Shown here piece after piece: positions 56,804 to 64,000 of a DNA stretch of 64,000 nucleotides. Below the pieces are notes generated by a model that saw only the letters and a program-made list of their open reading frames with translations, was not told where the DNA came from and made no database searches. The position numbers were made by a program, and so were the translations under genes. The stretch lies in assembly GCF_001514205.1 (NCBI RefSeq), contig NZ_KQ948766.1, forward strand, positions 403,215-467,214. Direction: 5' to 3'. The DNA comes from Streptomyces griseoruber (GTDB lineage: Bacteria > Actinomycetota > Actinomycetes > Streptomycetales > Streptomycetaceae). Numbering within the stretch: position 1 is the stretch's first letter; each line of letters starts with the position of its first letter.

Positions 56804-58452
56804 CGGGCCTCGTCCTCCGGGGCGCTCGCTTCCTCGACGTGCTCAAGGTGTCCGGTGGCGGCACCCGTCATGGCCGAGCCCAGTTCTTCCGGTGTGATGG
56901 TGGCGGGGTCGGCGTCCGCGACCAGCCTGCCGTTGTAGATCACGCGCAGGGTGTCCGACAGGCCGATCAGCTCGTCCAGGTCGGCGGAGATCAGCAGCAC
57001 GGCCAGGCCCTCGCGGCGGGCCTCGCGGATGCGGTCCCAGATCTGGGCCTGTGCGCCGACGTCCACACCGCGGGTGGGGTGGGCGGCGATCAGGAACTTC
57101 GGGTTGTGGCTCATCTCGCGGCCGACGATCAGCTTCTGCTGGTTGCCGCCGGAGAGGGAGGCGGCGGTGACGTCGATGCCGGGGGTACGGACGTCGAACT
57201 CCTCGACGATCCGGCGGGTGTCGGCCTGGGCGCCCTTGGGGTTCAGCCAGAAGCCCTTGGCGTTGGGGGTCTCGGTGACATGGCCGAGGATACGGTTCTC
57301 CCAGAGGGGGGCCTCCAGGAGCAGGCCCTGGCGGTGGCGGTCCTCGGGGATGTAGCCGACGCCGGACTCGCGGCGCTTGCGGGTGGGCCAGGGGGTGATG
57401 TCCTCGCCGAGGAAGGAGATCGTGCCGGAGTCGGCGTTCTTGGTGCCGATCAGGGCGTCGATCAGCTCGGTCTGGCCGTTGCCCTCGACCCCGGCGATGC
57501 CCATGACCTCGCCGGCGTGGATGGTGAAGCTGACGTCGTCCAGGACGCGCTTGATCTCGCCGCCCTCGGGTGCCAGCGTGATGCCGCCGGTGGGCTCGGC
57601 CTCGGTGCCCATGGAGGCGCCGCCGCTGGCGAAGACGGTGAGCTTCGCGACCGTGAGGACGGCCTGGTCGGTGACCGTGGACTCGGCGGTCTCCGGGGTG
57701 GGCAGTTCGGAGCCGACCATCATCTCGGCGAGCTGGCGGGGGGTGGTCTCGGACGGGACCGCCGTGCCGACGGTCGTGCCGCGCCGGATGACGGTGATCT
57801 CGTCGGCGACGGAGAGGACCTCGCCCAGCTTGTGGGAGATGAAGATGACGGAGAGGCCCTCGGCCTTGAGCTCGCGCAGGTTGGCGAAGAGCGCGTCGAC
57901 CTCCTGCGGGACCAGCACGGCGGTCGGCTCGTCGAGGATGAGGGTGCGGGCGCCGCGGAAGAGGACCTTGAGGATCTCCACGCGCTGGCGGTCGGCGACA
58001 CCGAGGTCCTCGACCAGGGCGTCGGGGCGCACACCGAGGCCGTAGCGGTCGGAGATCTCCTTGATCTTCTTGCGGGCGGCGCCGCCGATGCCGTGCAGCT
58101 TCTCGCTGCCGAGCACCACGTTCTCCAGGACGGTCAGGTTGTCGGCCAGCATGAAGTGCTGGTGGACCATGCCGATGCCGCGGGCGATGGCGTCGGCGGG
58201 GCTGGAGAAGCTCACCTGCTGTCCCTCGACGGCGATGGTGCCCTCGTCCGGCTTCTGCATGCCGTAGAGGATCTTCATCAGGGTCGACTTGCCGGCGCCG
58301 TTCTCCCCGACCAGGGCGTGCACGGTGCCCTTGCGGACGGTCAGATGGATGTCGTGGTTGGCGACGACACCGGGGAAGCGCTTGGTGATCCCCGCCAGCT
58401 CTACCGCGATCGTCGACTGTGCGGTGAGCGGAGGGCTGCTGGACGCGTCGAT
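56800..58452 (-). CDS. Nucleoside ABC transporter ATPase (NupO/YufO-like), apparent AUC start
   Basis: 550 residues with two ABC cassettes. Cassette 1: Walker [10 protein letters not shown], signature region [12 protein letters not shown], Walker [12 protein letters not shown]. Cassette 2: [10 protein letters not shown] in place of Walker A (degenerate, as usual for sugar/nucleoside importers), [18 protein letters not shown]. The family's N-terminus ([20 protein letters not shown]) lies upstream of the first in-frame ATG/GTG/TTG (GTG 58323). Reading back, the only well-placed initiation site is ATC at 58452 with AAGGAGAG six bases upstream; no ATG, GTG, TTG or CTG lies in frame between. Start by AUC is therefore proposed. 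First gene of the operon, under operator 4. Confidence 0.88.
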   Translation of the reverse strand: MDASSSPPLTAQSTIAVELAGITKRFPGVVANHDIHLTVRKGTVHALVGENGAGKSTLMKILYGMQKPDEGTIAVEGQQVSFSSPADAIARGIGMVHQHFMLADNLTVLENVVLGSEKLHGIGGAARKKIKEISDRYGLGVRPDALVEDLGVADRQRVEILKVLFRGARTLILDEPTAVLVPQEVDALFANLRELKAEGLSVIFISHKLGEVLSVADEITVIRRGTTVGTAVPSETTPRQLAEMMVGSELPTPETAESTVTDQAVLTVAKLTVFASGGASMGTEAEPTGGITLAPEGGEIKRVLDDVSFTIHAGEVMGIAGVEGNGQTELIDALIGTKNADSGTISFLGEDITPWPTRKRRESGVGYIPEDRHRQGLLLEAPLWENRILGHVTETPNAKGFWLNPKGAQADTRRIVEEFDVRTPGIDVTAASLSGGNQQKLIVGREMSHNPKFLIAAHPTRGVDVGAQAQIWDRIREARREGLAVLLISADLDELIGLSDTLRVIYNGRLVADADPATITPEELGSAMTGAATGHLEHVEEASAPEDEAR

Positions 58453-58481
58453 GGCGCACTCTCCTTGGGAAAGGGGCCGCT

Positions 58482-58493
58482 CTACGCGCGTAG
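58482..58493. promoter_or_regulatory. Nucleoside-regulon operator 4 (transporter-cdd-deoA operon)
   Basis: Perfect CTACGCGCGTAG, 29 bp before the proposed AUC start. A TATTTA stretch about 15 bp further upstream on the reverse strand could be the -10, placing the operator at the transcript start. Confidence 0.75.
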
Positions 58494-58569
58494 CGCCCCT
58501 GCTTTAAATAGTGCCCGGATCCGATCGATCATTTTCGGTCACGATCCGTTCCGAGCATTCTGCCGCGCG

Positions 58570-58607
58570 AACGGGGCACAGGTAGACCATCCTCTCTGCG
58601 CCCCGTT
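58570..58607 (-). terminator. Candidate terminator after the first BMP lipoprotein gene
   Basis: AACGGGGC (58570-58577) and GCCCCGTT (58600-58607), perfect 8-bp arms, between the lipoprotein stop (58676) and operator 4. A smaller CGCTGT/ACAGCG stem lies at 58620-58635. Confidence 0.5.
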
Positions 58608-58675
58608 CCGTGGCCGTAACGCTGTCATCACAGCGCACTATTGGCCAATGCTTCCGACCGGTTGAGTTTCCCGGA

Positions 58676-59728
58676 TCAGGAGGTCTTGACGGTGATGGTG
58701 CCGTTCTTGATGCCCTCTTCGGCCTTCTTGACCGCGTCCTGGATCGCGGCGTTGTCGGCGAAGGTCGGGTTGGAGTTCGACACGCTCACGCCGCCGTTCT
58801 CCAGGCTGCCGCGGACGACGCCCGTCTCCGGCTTGCCGTCCTCGACCGACTTGGCCAGGCCGAAGACCGCGCCCTGGACGTTCTTCATGGCGGAGGTCAG
58901 GATCGAGTCCTTGTACGCCTTGAGCGCGTCCTGCTTGTACTGGTCGGAGTCGACGCCGATCGCCCACACCTTGTTGGCGTTGGCGGCCTTGATGACACCC
59001 TGGCCGGACAGGCCGGCGGCGGCGTAGAGGACGTCCGCACCGGCGTCGATCTGGCCGTCGGCGGCGCTCTCGCCCTTGTCCGGGGAGGAGAAGCCACCCT
59101 CGGCGGCGGTCTCGGTCAGGTACTGCGACTTGACCGTGACGCCCTTCTTGGTGTCCTCGACGCCCTGCTTGAAGCCGGCCTCGAACTTGTGGATCAGCGG
59201 CACGTCCACGCCGCCGATGAAGCCCACGACGTTCGACTTGGTGGCCTTGGCGGCCGCGACACCGGCGAGGTAGGAGGCCTGCTCCTCGTGGAAGACCAGG
59301 TCGGCGACGTTGTCGGCCTTGATGGTCTCGTCGTCGACGATGCCGAAGGTGGTCTTCGGGTACTTGGCCGCGACCTCCTTGACGGCCGGCGCGTAGGCGA
59401 AGCCGACGCCGATGACCGGGTTGTAGCCGGCCTTGGCCAGGCTCTCCAGGCGCTGCACCTTGTCCGCGTCCGACTCGTTGTCCTGCGGCTCGACCGCGGT
59501 GGACTTGTAACCGAACTCCTTGTCGGCCTGCTCCAGGCCGGCGGTGGCGGCGTCGTTGAAGGACTGGTCGCCCTTGCCGCCGACGTCGTACGCGAGCGCG
59601 AGGCCCAGGTTGTTCTTGCTGCTCTCGGACGAGGAGGACGACGTGGACGAGCTTCCACATGCGGAAACGGTCACTGCGAGAGCTGCGGTGGCAACACCCG
59701 CAACGGCGATTCGGGACACCCGGCGCAT
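58676..59728 (-). CDS. BMP-family nucleoside-binding lipoprotein 1
   Basis: 350 residues from the ATG at 59728, with AAAGGAG nine bases upstream. Signal peptide (SRIAVAGVATAALAVTVSAC, lipobox VSAC), Ser-rich linker, then the Bmp/Med domain: LALAYDVGGKGDQSFNDAAT, VIGVGFAYAPAVKEVAAKYP, VGFIGGVDVPLIHKFEAGFK and DVLYAAAGLSGQGVI. Such proteins bind nucleosides at the cell surface and deliver them to the NupOPQ-type transporter. Its operator has CTACGCGCGTTA on the reverse strand, two changes from the perfect site. Confidence 0.95.
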   Translation of the reverse strand: MRRVSRIAVAGVATAALAVTVSACGSSSTSSSSSESSKNNLGLALAYDVGGKGDQSFNDAATAGLEQADKEFGYKSTAVEPQDNESDADKVQRLESLAKAGYNPVIGVGFAYAPAVKEVAAKYPKTTFGIVDDETIKADNVADLVFHEEQASYLAGVAAAKATKSNVVGFIGGVDVPLIHKFEAGFKQGVEDTKKGVTVKSQYLTETAAEGGFSSPDKGESAADGQIDAGADVLYAAAGLSGQGVIKAANANKVWAIGVDSDQYKQDALKAYKDSILTSAMKNVQGAVFGLAKSVEDGKPETGVVRGSLENGGVSVSNSNPTFADNAAIQDAVKKAEEGIKNGTITVKTS

Positions 59729-59783
59729 GGAACGAGACTCCTTTGTGCAAGCGCCCAAACCAGGCGCTGGTTCCGCCGCAGCG

Positions 59784-59795
59784 TAACGCGCGTAG
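59784..59795. promoter_or_regulatory. Nucleoside-regulon operator 5 (BMP lipoprotein 1)
   Basis: TAACGCGCGTAG on the plus strand (10 of 12 positions of the palindrome), 56 bp before the lipoprotein start. Identical to operator 6, including the following GAC/ACC context in part. Confidence 0.65.
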
Positions 59796-59871
59796 ACCGG
59801 GAGGAAAAACCCTTCTGTCCGCTCCGTTATCGAGCTGTGGCCACAGTTGTAGCCCAGGTTACGTACAGCAG

Positions 59872-59973
59872 AACGCCCCCTGCGGGACGCAAGGGGCGCT
59901 TGGGCTGCAAGGACGCCCCGAAGGGCGTAAGAGACGGACGCGGCCGGTGTTACAACGGCCCCGCCGGGGCGTT
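59872..59973 (-). terminator. Three hairpins behind BMP lipoprotein gene 2
   Basis: Stem 1 at 59954-59973 (AACGGCCCC/GGGGC-GTT, one bulge), directly at the stop codon; stem 2 at 59913-59928 (ACGCCC, loop CGAA, GGGCGT); stem 3 at 59874-59898 (CGCCCC/GGGGCG). Together they should end transcription of lipoprotein gene 2 before operator 5. Confidence 0.6.
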
Positions 59974-61051
59974 ACTTGGTGTTGACCGTGACCTTGCCGT
60001 CGATGATGTCCTGCTTGGCCTTGTCCACGGCGGCCACGACGTCCGTCATCGCCTTGTACTTGGGGTTGGAGTCGGCGAATCCGACCCCGTCGTTGGAGAG
60101 GCTGCCGCGGACCACGCCGGACAGCGGCTTGCCCTGGTAGACGGACTTCACGAGGTCGTAGACCGCGCCGCCGACGTTCTTCAGCGCCGAGCCGAGGATG
60201 TAGTCCTTGTACTTGGCGAGCGCGCTCTGGTTGTACTGGTCGGAGTCGACGCCGATGACCCAGGTCTTCTTGGCGGCGCCCTCGCTGATCACACCCTGAC
60301 CGGACAGGCCGGCCGCGGCGTACAGGACGTCGGCGCCCGCCTCGATCTGACCGCTCGCCGCGTCCTTGCCCTTGTCGGGACTGGAGAAGCCACCCTCCTG
60401 GGGCGTCTCGGTGAGGTACTGCGACTCGATCTTGATGCTCGGGTTGACCGACTTGGCGCCCTGGACGTAACCGGCCTCGAACTTGTGGATCAGCGGGATG
60501 TCCACGCCGCCGATGAAGCCGATGTGCGCCTTCTTGGAGGCCTTGGCGGCGGCGACGCCGGCCAGGTAGGAGGCCTGCTCCTCGTGGAAGACCATGTCGG
60601 CGACGTTCTTCGAGGTGACGCTCTCGTCGTCGATGATCCCGAAGGTGGTGTTCGGGAACTTGGCGGCGACCTCCTTGACGGCCGGCCCGTAGACGAAGCC
60701 GACGCCGATCACCGGGTTGTAGCCCGCCTGGGCGAGCTGGGTCAGACGCTGGATCTTGTCCGCGTCGGTCTCGTTGTCCTGCGGCTCGACGTCACGGCCG
60801 CTGAGGCCGAACTCCTTCTCGGCCTTCTGGAGACCGGCGTAGGCGGCGTCGTTGAAGGACTGGTCGCCCTTGCCGCCGATGTCGTACGCGAGGCCGATGC
60901 CCTTGCCCGAGTACTTCCCGGACGACGACGAAGCCGAGTCGCTCGTCTTGGAACCGGTACTGGACTCACCGCAGCCGGTGGCCGCGAGCGCGATGACCGC
61001 GACGGCCACCGCTGCCTGGGAAAATCTGCTCCTCCGAGATGTCAGACGCAC
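59972..61051 (-). CDS. BMP-family nucleoside-binding lipoprotein 2
   Basis: 359 residues from GTG 61051, which has AAAGGG eight bases upstream; GTG 61060 is too close to it. Lipobox AATGC, then the same Bmp domain as its neighbour (GIGLAYDIGGKGDQSFNDAA, FIGGVDIPLIHKFEAGYV), with very high similarity over the whole binding domain, so the two arose by tandem duplication. Each copy kept its own operator and terminator. They may differ in nucleoside preference or affinity. Confidence 0.95.
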   Translation of the reverse strand: MRLTSRRSRFSQAAVAVAVIALAATGCGESSTGSKTSDSASSSSGKYSGKGIGLAYDIGGKGDQSFNDAAYAGLQKAEKEFGLSGRDVEPQDNETDADKIQRLTQLAQAGYNPVIGVGFVYGPAVKEVAAKFPNTTFGIIDDESVTSKNVADMVFHEEQASYLAGVAAAKASKKAHIGFIGGVDIPLIHKFEAGYVQGAKSVNPSIKIESQYLTETPQEGGFSSPDKGKDAASGQIEAGADVLYAAAGLSGQGVISEGAAKKTWVIGVDSDQYNQSALAKYKDYILGSALKNVGGAVYDLVKSVYQGKPLSGVVRGSLSNDGVGFADSNPKYKAMTDVVAAVDKAKQDIIDGKVTVNTK

Positions 61052-61166
61052 AGCAAGCACCCTTTCGAAATCCCCACGGCGCCGTGACCGGCCCGCTTTC
61101 CCCTAGGTGGCGCCGTTCCGGAGGGCTCCCCAACAAGCCGTACCCGGGTGGCGATTTCGGCGACAG

Positions 61167-61178
61167 TAACGCGCGTAG
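61167..61178. promoter_or_regulatory. Nucleoside-regulon operator 6 (BMP lipoprotein 2)
   Basis: TAACGCGCGTAG, 10 of 12 palindrome positions, 116 bp upstream of the lipoprotein start on the reverse strand. Confidence 0.65.
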
Positions 61179-61272
61179 ACGGGGAGGGGAACGGGGTTGC
61201 TCGCTCCCGTTATCGATTCGTGCCGACCTTGGGTTGCAAGCGCGTCCTCGGAGTTACGGGCGGGTGACACAG

Positions 61273-61310
61273 GGGGACGAAGAGGAACCTTTCGGTCACC
61301 CTTCGTCCCC
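61273..61310 (-). terminator. Terminator of the M20 peptidase gene
   Basis: GGGGACGAAG (61273-61282) and CTTCGTCCCC (61301-61310), perfect 10-bp arms. GGGTGAC (61262-61268) and GTCACCC (61295-61301) offer a competing 7-bp stem that overlaps by one base. Confidence 0.7.
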
Positions 61311-61329
61311 ACGCACTCCCCTGCCGCTG

Positions 61330-62571
61330 TCAGGCGTCCCGCGTCGCCGCGTCCAGCAGGGCGGCGGCCGTGAACAGCTCCACGCCCACGGTGATCGCAA
61401 ACTCGTCGGCGTCGAAGTCGCCCTGGTGCAGATCGCGGACCGTGCGCTCGCCCGGGGGCCGCACGCCGAGCCGGGCCATCGCGCCCGGCACCCGCTCCAG
61501 GTACCAGGAGAAGTCCTCGCCGCCGAGGCTCTGCTCGGTGCCCTCCACGGCGTCCTTGCCGCGCCGGGCGACCATCGCCTCGTGCAGCAGGGCGGCGACC
61601 GCGCCGTCGTTGACGACCGGGGGGACGCCCCGGACGTAGTTGATCTCGGACTTGGCGCGGTGCAGGTTGGCGACCTCGTCGATCGCCGCGACGACGATGT
61701 CCGGGGCCTGCCGCCAGGCCTCGATGTCCAGCGAGCGGACCGTGCCGGACAGCTCGGCGTGCTGCGGGATCACGTTCGGGGCGTGGCCGCTCTCGATCCG
61801 GCCCCAGGTGACCGCGAGGCCCGCCCGGGTGTCGACCCGGCGCGCGACGAGCGCGGGCACGTCGGTGACGACCCGGGCGGCGGCGGTGACCAGGTCGGTG
61901 GTGAGGTGGGGGCGGGCGGTGTGGCCGCCGGGGCCGTCCAGGGTGATCTCCAGCCGGTCGCAGGCGGAGGTGATGGCGCCCTCGCGCAGCCCGATGATCC
62001 CGGCGTCGACGCGGGGGTCGCAGTGCACGGCGATGATCCGGCCGACGCCGTCCAGCGCGCCGCACTCGATGGCGTCGGCGGCGCCGCCGGGCAGCACCTC
62101 CTCGGCCGGCTGGAAGATCAGCCGCACGGGGCGCGGCAGCAGGCCCTGCCGGTGCAGCTCGGCGAGGACCAGGCCGGCGCCCAGGACGACCGTGGTGTGC
62201 ACGTCGTGGCCGCAGGCGTGGGCGCGGTCGGGGACCGTGGAGCGGTACGCGCACTCGGTCTTGGTGTCCGGGATGGGCAGCGCGTCGATGTCGGCGCGCA
62301 GGGCGAGGATGGGCACGCCGGACACCGGCTCCCCCTCCTCGAGCCCGATGTCGCAGATGAGGCCCGTTCCGATGGTGAGGACACGCGGCTTGAGGCCTGC
62401 CTTCTCCAGGCGTGCCTTGATCGCGGCGGTCGTACGGAACTCCTGGTTGCCCAGCTCGGGGTGCATGTGCATGTCGCGCCGGAAGGCGACCAGCTCCACG
62501 CGCAGGGCTTCGGGCAGCGTGCCGGGCAGGGCGGGGCGCTGCGCAGGATCGGCCTCGGACTCTCGGGACAT
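61330..62571 (-). CDS. M20-family amidohydrolase (hippurate hydrolase/IAA-amino acid hydrolase type)
   Basis: 413 residues from the ATG at 62571, with AGAGGGTG upstream. Zinc ligands appear in HACGHDVHT, QPAEEVLPGG (catalytic Glu) and the C-terminal GGEDFSWYL; the lid/dimer domain lies between (GPGGHTARPHLTTDLVTAA). The family splits N-acyl amino acids such as hippurate or N-acetyl compounds; substrate unknown. Cytoplasmic, single gene. Upstream lies a relatively A/T-rich 280-bp region without a recognised gene. Confidence 0.9.
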   Translation of the reverse strand: MSRESEADPAQRPALPGTLPEALRVELVAFRRDMHMHPELGNQEFRTTAAIKARLEKAGLKPRVLTIGTGLICDIGLEEGEPVSGVPILALRADIDALPIPDTKTECAYRSTVPDRAHACGHDVHTTVVLGAGLVLAELHRQGLLPRPVRLIFQPAEEVLPGGAADAIECGALDGVGRIIAVHCDPRVDAGIIGLREGAITSACDRLEITLDGPGGHTARPHLTTDLVTAAARVVTDVPALVARRVDTRAGLAVTWGRIESGHAPNVIPQHAELSGTVRSLDIEAWRQAPDIVVAAIDEVANLHRAKSEINYVRGVPPVVNDGAVAALLHEAMVARRGKDAVEGTEQSLGGEDFSWYLERVPGAMARLGVRPPGERTVRDLHQGDFDADEFAITVGVELFTAAALLDAATRDA

Positions 62572-62583
62572 CAGTTGCTTCAC

Positions 62584-62866
62584 CCTCTGAAGGGTAGGAC
62601 GCCGAAGCGGTCAACTGACCCGATCAACAAAACTTCAACCTGTTGGAGGAAGAAAAGTTGGCCGCGCGGCGCATGGTTGCCTTAGAGGGTGGGTAAACTC
62701 GCCGAATTTTCATCTGGCGCCGTCCCTCTTCCTAACCTCACCCATACCATGAGGTGCGGGTGGGGCGCCTGCTGTGTCCACGTTCCGGAATCGTTCACCG
62801 GGCGGCCCGCGGGGCCTTGACCGACGTTCCTACGGCCCACCGCACGCGCCGGTAGTGTGCGCGCCC
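62584..62866. other. Divergent intergenic region with a minimal reading frame
   Basis: The gap between the M20 gene and the methyltransferase gene has unusually A-rich patches (ATCAACAAAACTTCAACC, GGAGGAAGAAAAG). The second is a good ribosome-binding site followed by a TTG frame of only 12 codons (MAARRMVALEGG) that contains a rare TTA codon. No RNA element was identified. TAGTGT (62853-62858) ends eight bases before the methyltransferase ATG. Confidence 0.3.
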
Positions 62867-63532
62867 ATGACCGACCTGGACGTCGACTTCCTGCACGCCG
62901 CCCGCACCTCGTACGACGCGATAGCCGAGGCCTACACCGAGGAGTTCCCCGACGGGCTGGGGCACCGGCACCTGGACAGAGCGCTGCTCTCCGGCTTCGC
63001 GGACCTGGTGAAGGAGCGCGGGGGCGGTGAGCCGGTGGCGGACGTCGGGAGCGGGCCCGGGTATGTGACCCGGCGGCTGGACGCGCTCGGGCTGCCGGTG
63101 TTCGGGGTGGACGTGTCGCCGCGCATGGTGGCGCTGGCCTCGCGGGCGCATCCGCACCTGCGGTTCCACGTGGGCTCGATGACCGGTCTTGACCTGCCGG
63201 ACCGCTCGCTCGCCGGGCTGATGGCGCTGTACTCCGTGATCCACGTACCGGACGGCGAACTCCCCTCAGTGCTGCGGGAGTTCCGCCGCGTCCTGGTCCC
63301 CGGCGGACACCTCCTGCTCGCCTTCCAGGCCGGCCGGGGCGAGAAACTGCACATCACGGAACGCTTCGGCCACGAGATCTCACTGCGCTACTGGCTGCGG
63401 GATCCGGAGGTGGTGGCGGGGTTGCTGGAGGAGGCCGGGTTCGAGGTGCTGGCCCGGGTGGTACTGGCCCCGGAGGAAGGACGCGTACACCCGAGGGCCT
63501 ACCTCCTGGCCCGGGCGACCGCAACGCCCTAG
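62867..63532 (+). CDS. SAM-dependent methyltransferase (class I)
   Basis: 221 residues from the ATG at 62867. SAM-binding motif I is VADVGSGPGYVTRRL (about 58-72), followed by the acidic residue in GVDVSPRMV, motif II region LAGLMALYSVIHVP and motif III VLVPGGHLLLAFQ. The Methyltransf_11 type acts on small molecules or lipids; the target is unknown. No ribosome-binding site, and TAGTGT nearby, so possibly leaderless. The stop codon is embedded in a dispersed repeat. Confidence 0.9.
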   Translation: MTDLDVDFLHAARTSYDAIAEAYTEEFPDGLGHRHLDRALLSGFADLVKERGGGEPVADVGSGPGYVTRRLDALGLPVFGVDVSPRMVALASRAHPHLRFHVGSMTGLDLPDRSLAGLMALYSVIHVPDGELPSVLREFRRVLVPGGHLLLAFQAGRGEKLHITERFGHEISLRYWLRDPEVVAGLLEEAGFEVLARVVLAPEEGRVHPRAYLLARATATP

Positions 63533-63570
63533 GGGCGCGGGGAACTGCGCGACCGGCCACGACGGACCCG
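63531..63570 (+). repeat. Dispersed intergenic repeat, copy E
   Basis: AGGGGCGCGGGGAACTGCGC (63531-63550) then GACCGGCCACGACGGACCCG. It overlaps the methyltransferase stop codon by two bases and lies before the convergent end of the polysialyltransferase-like gene. It matches copy C over about 40 positions with three differences. Confidence 0.8.
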
Positions 63571-63585
63571 CGTCCGAGCGACGGC

Positions 63586-64000
63586 CTACGGCATCACGGC
63601 GGCCAGGCGGTGCACGTCCCGTGCCGTCCCCGTCACCCCGGACAGGAAGCCCTGTGCCCGCGGTGACGCGTGTTCCGTCAGCCACGTGGGGTCGATGTCG
63701 CAGACCGCCACGCGCACGTCCGTGCCGGAGAGCGCCAGCGGGAGGGTGTGGACGACGGTGGACGGGAAGCTGAGGACCGTACGGCCGATCGGACCACGGC
63801 GGGCGATCAGTTCCAGGGGGAGGTCCGGGCGGACCACCTCCAGGCCCGTCTCCACGGCCAGCCGGTGGAGTTTGTCCGCGCTCTCACGGCGGTGGGCGAA
63901 GTAGCGGGCCGCGCCGTGGGCCCGGGCGAGGGCCTGGACGGCCTCCAGGTAGCGGTCGGCGTCCACCACGCCGGTCTCGACGAGCGAGGTGCCGACCATG
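63586..64000 (-). CDS. Polysialyltransferase-like glycosyltransferase, C-terminal part
   Basis: About 138 C-terminal codons; the gene continues beyond the right edge. The readable core (RYFAHRRESADKLHRLAVET, ELIARRGPIGRTVLSFPSTV, VHTLPLALSGTDVRVAVCDI) matches the polysialyltransferase family: HRRES, a P-S-T-V-x-H-T-L motif and a conserved Asp. In Streptomyces such genes belong to the wall glycopolymer (teichulosonic acid) cluster, which I remember as lying next to this region in S. coelicolor. The ATG at 63999 is probably internal. Confidence 0.7.
   Translation of the reverse strand, partial: MVGTSLVETGVVDADRYLEAVQALARAHGAARYFAHRRESADKLHRLAVETGLEVVRPDLPLELIARRGPIGRTVLSFPSTVVHTLPLALSGTDVRVAVCDIDPTWLTEHASPRAQGFLSGVTGTARDVHRLAAVMP

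Noticed and set aside
62641..62694. GGAGGA plus TTG reading frame of 12 codons with a TTA codon as a leader peptide
   Set aside because: Too short, with no terminator/antiterminator structure after it; kept only as a remark in the intergenic entry.
1..64000. CRISPR arrays, tRNA/rRNA genes, insertion sequences, prophage genes
   Set aside because: No spaced direct repeats, cloverleaf signatures, transposase or phage motifs were seen on either strand.

Overview
The window is high-GC actinobacterial chromosome and almost certainly Streptomyces. Third codon positions are nearly all G or C, GTG starts are common, and BirA, an acyl-CoA carboxylase epsilon subunit, DUF397/WhiJ-like genes, SigQ-AfsQ1-AfsQ2 and Cya occur together in an order that I remember from the S. 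coelicolor core chromosome (roughly the SCO4880-SCO4945 stretch). No tRNA, rRNA, CRISPR array, insertion sequence or prophage was seen. The first gene (nitrilase family) and the last (polysialyltransferase-like) are cut by the window edges.

Layout. 1-7.9 kb: nitrilase fragment, a membrane protein with a PemK/MazF-like domain, a serine hydrolase, an alcohol dehydrogenase divergent from a MmyB-type regulator, an ABM-truncated-haemoglobin fusion, and a WhiJ-like regulator/DUF397/HATPase group. 7.9-13.4 kb: MacB-like exporter, L,D-transpeptidase lipoprotein, a LADTG surface protein and a lipoprotein. 13.4-19.1 kb: hutH, a diguanylate cyclase, an enoyl-CoA hydratase and the adenylate cyclase cya. 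19.2-25.6 kb: biotin-dependent carboxylase block (birA, pccB, epsilon subunit, maf, accA2). 25.7-37.2 kb: DeoR regulator, quinone reductase, purine nucleoside phosphorylase, phosphopentomutase-type mutase, PH-domain proteins, deoC and two aldehyde dehydrogenase genes. 37.2-44.7 kb: uridine kinase, sigQ, a broken gene, afsQ1-afsQ2-lipoprotein, VanZ, PspC and small secreted proteins. 44.9-52.5 kb: add, LysR/MFS pair, a second DnaN-like clamp, an ECF sigma factor, STAS and Uma2 proteins. 52.6-61.1 kb: nucleoside salvage and uptake operon (ABC ATPase, two permeases, cdd, deoA) plus two BMP lipoproteins. 61.3-64 kb: M20 peptidase, methyltransferase, cell-wall glycopolymer enzyme.

How it works together. 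The main theme is nucleoside uptake and breakdown. BMP lipoproteins and the ABC transporter import nucleosides; Cdd and Add deaminate them; PNP and DeoA release the bases; a PGM2-like mutase and DeoC turn (deoxy)ribose-1-phosphate into central metabolites plus acetaldehyde; and an aldehyde dehydrogenase pair next to deoC could oxidise the acetaldehyde. The 12-bp palindrome CTACGCGCGTAG, or a 10/12 match, lies at the start of all six of these transcription units and at no other place I found. A DeoR-family gene in the same region, with a degenerate copy in its own leader, is the leading candidate regulator. This regulon is my main candidate for a coherent system.

Other points. An 11-bp promoter element is shared by the DnaN-like gene and the ECF sigma gene. 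A GGGGCGCGGGGAACTGCGCGA-type repeat sits mostly between convergent genes. Several genes look leaderless, with a -10 hexamer 6-7 nt before the start codon. There are three gene-decay sites: a frameshifted PH protein, a pstB 3'-end remnant, and a frame-broken gene before afsQ1. The nucleoside ATPase gene appears to start at AUC.
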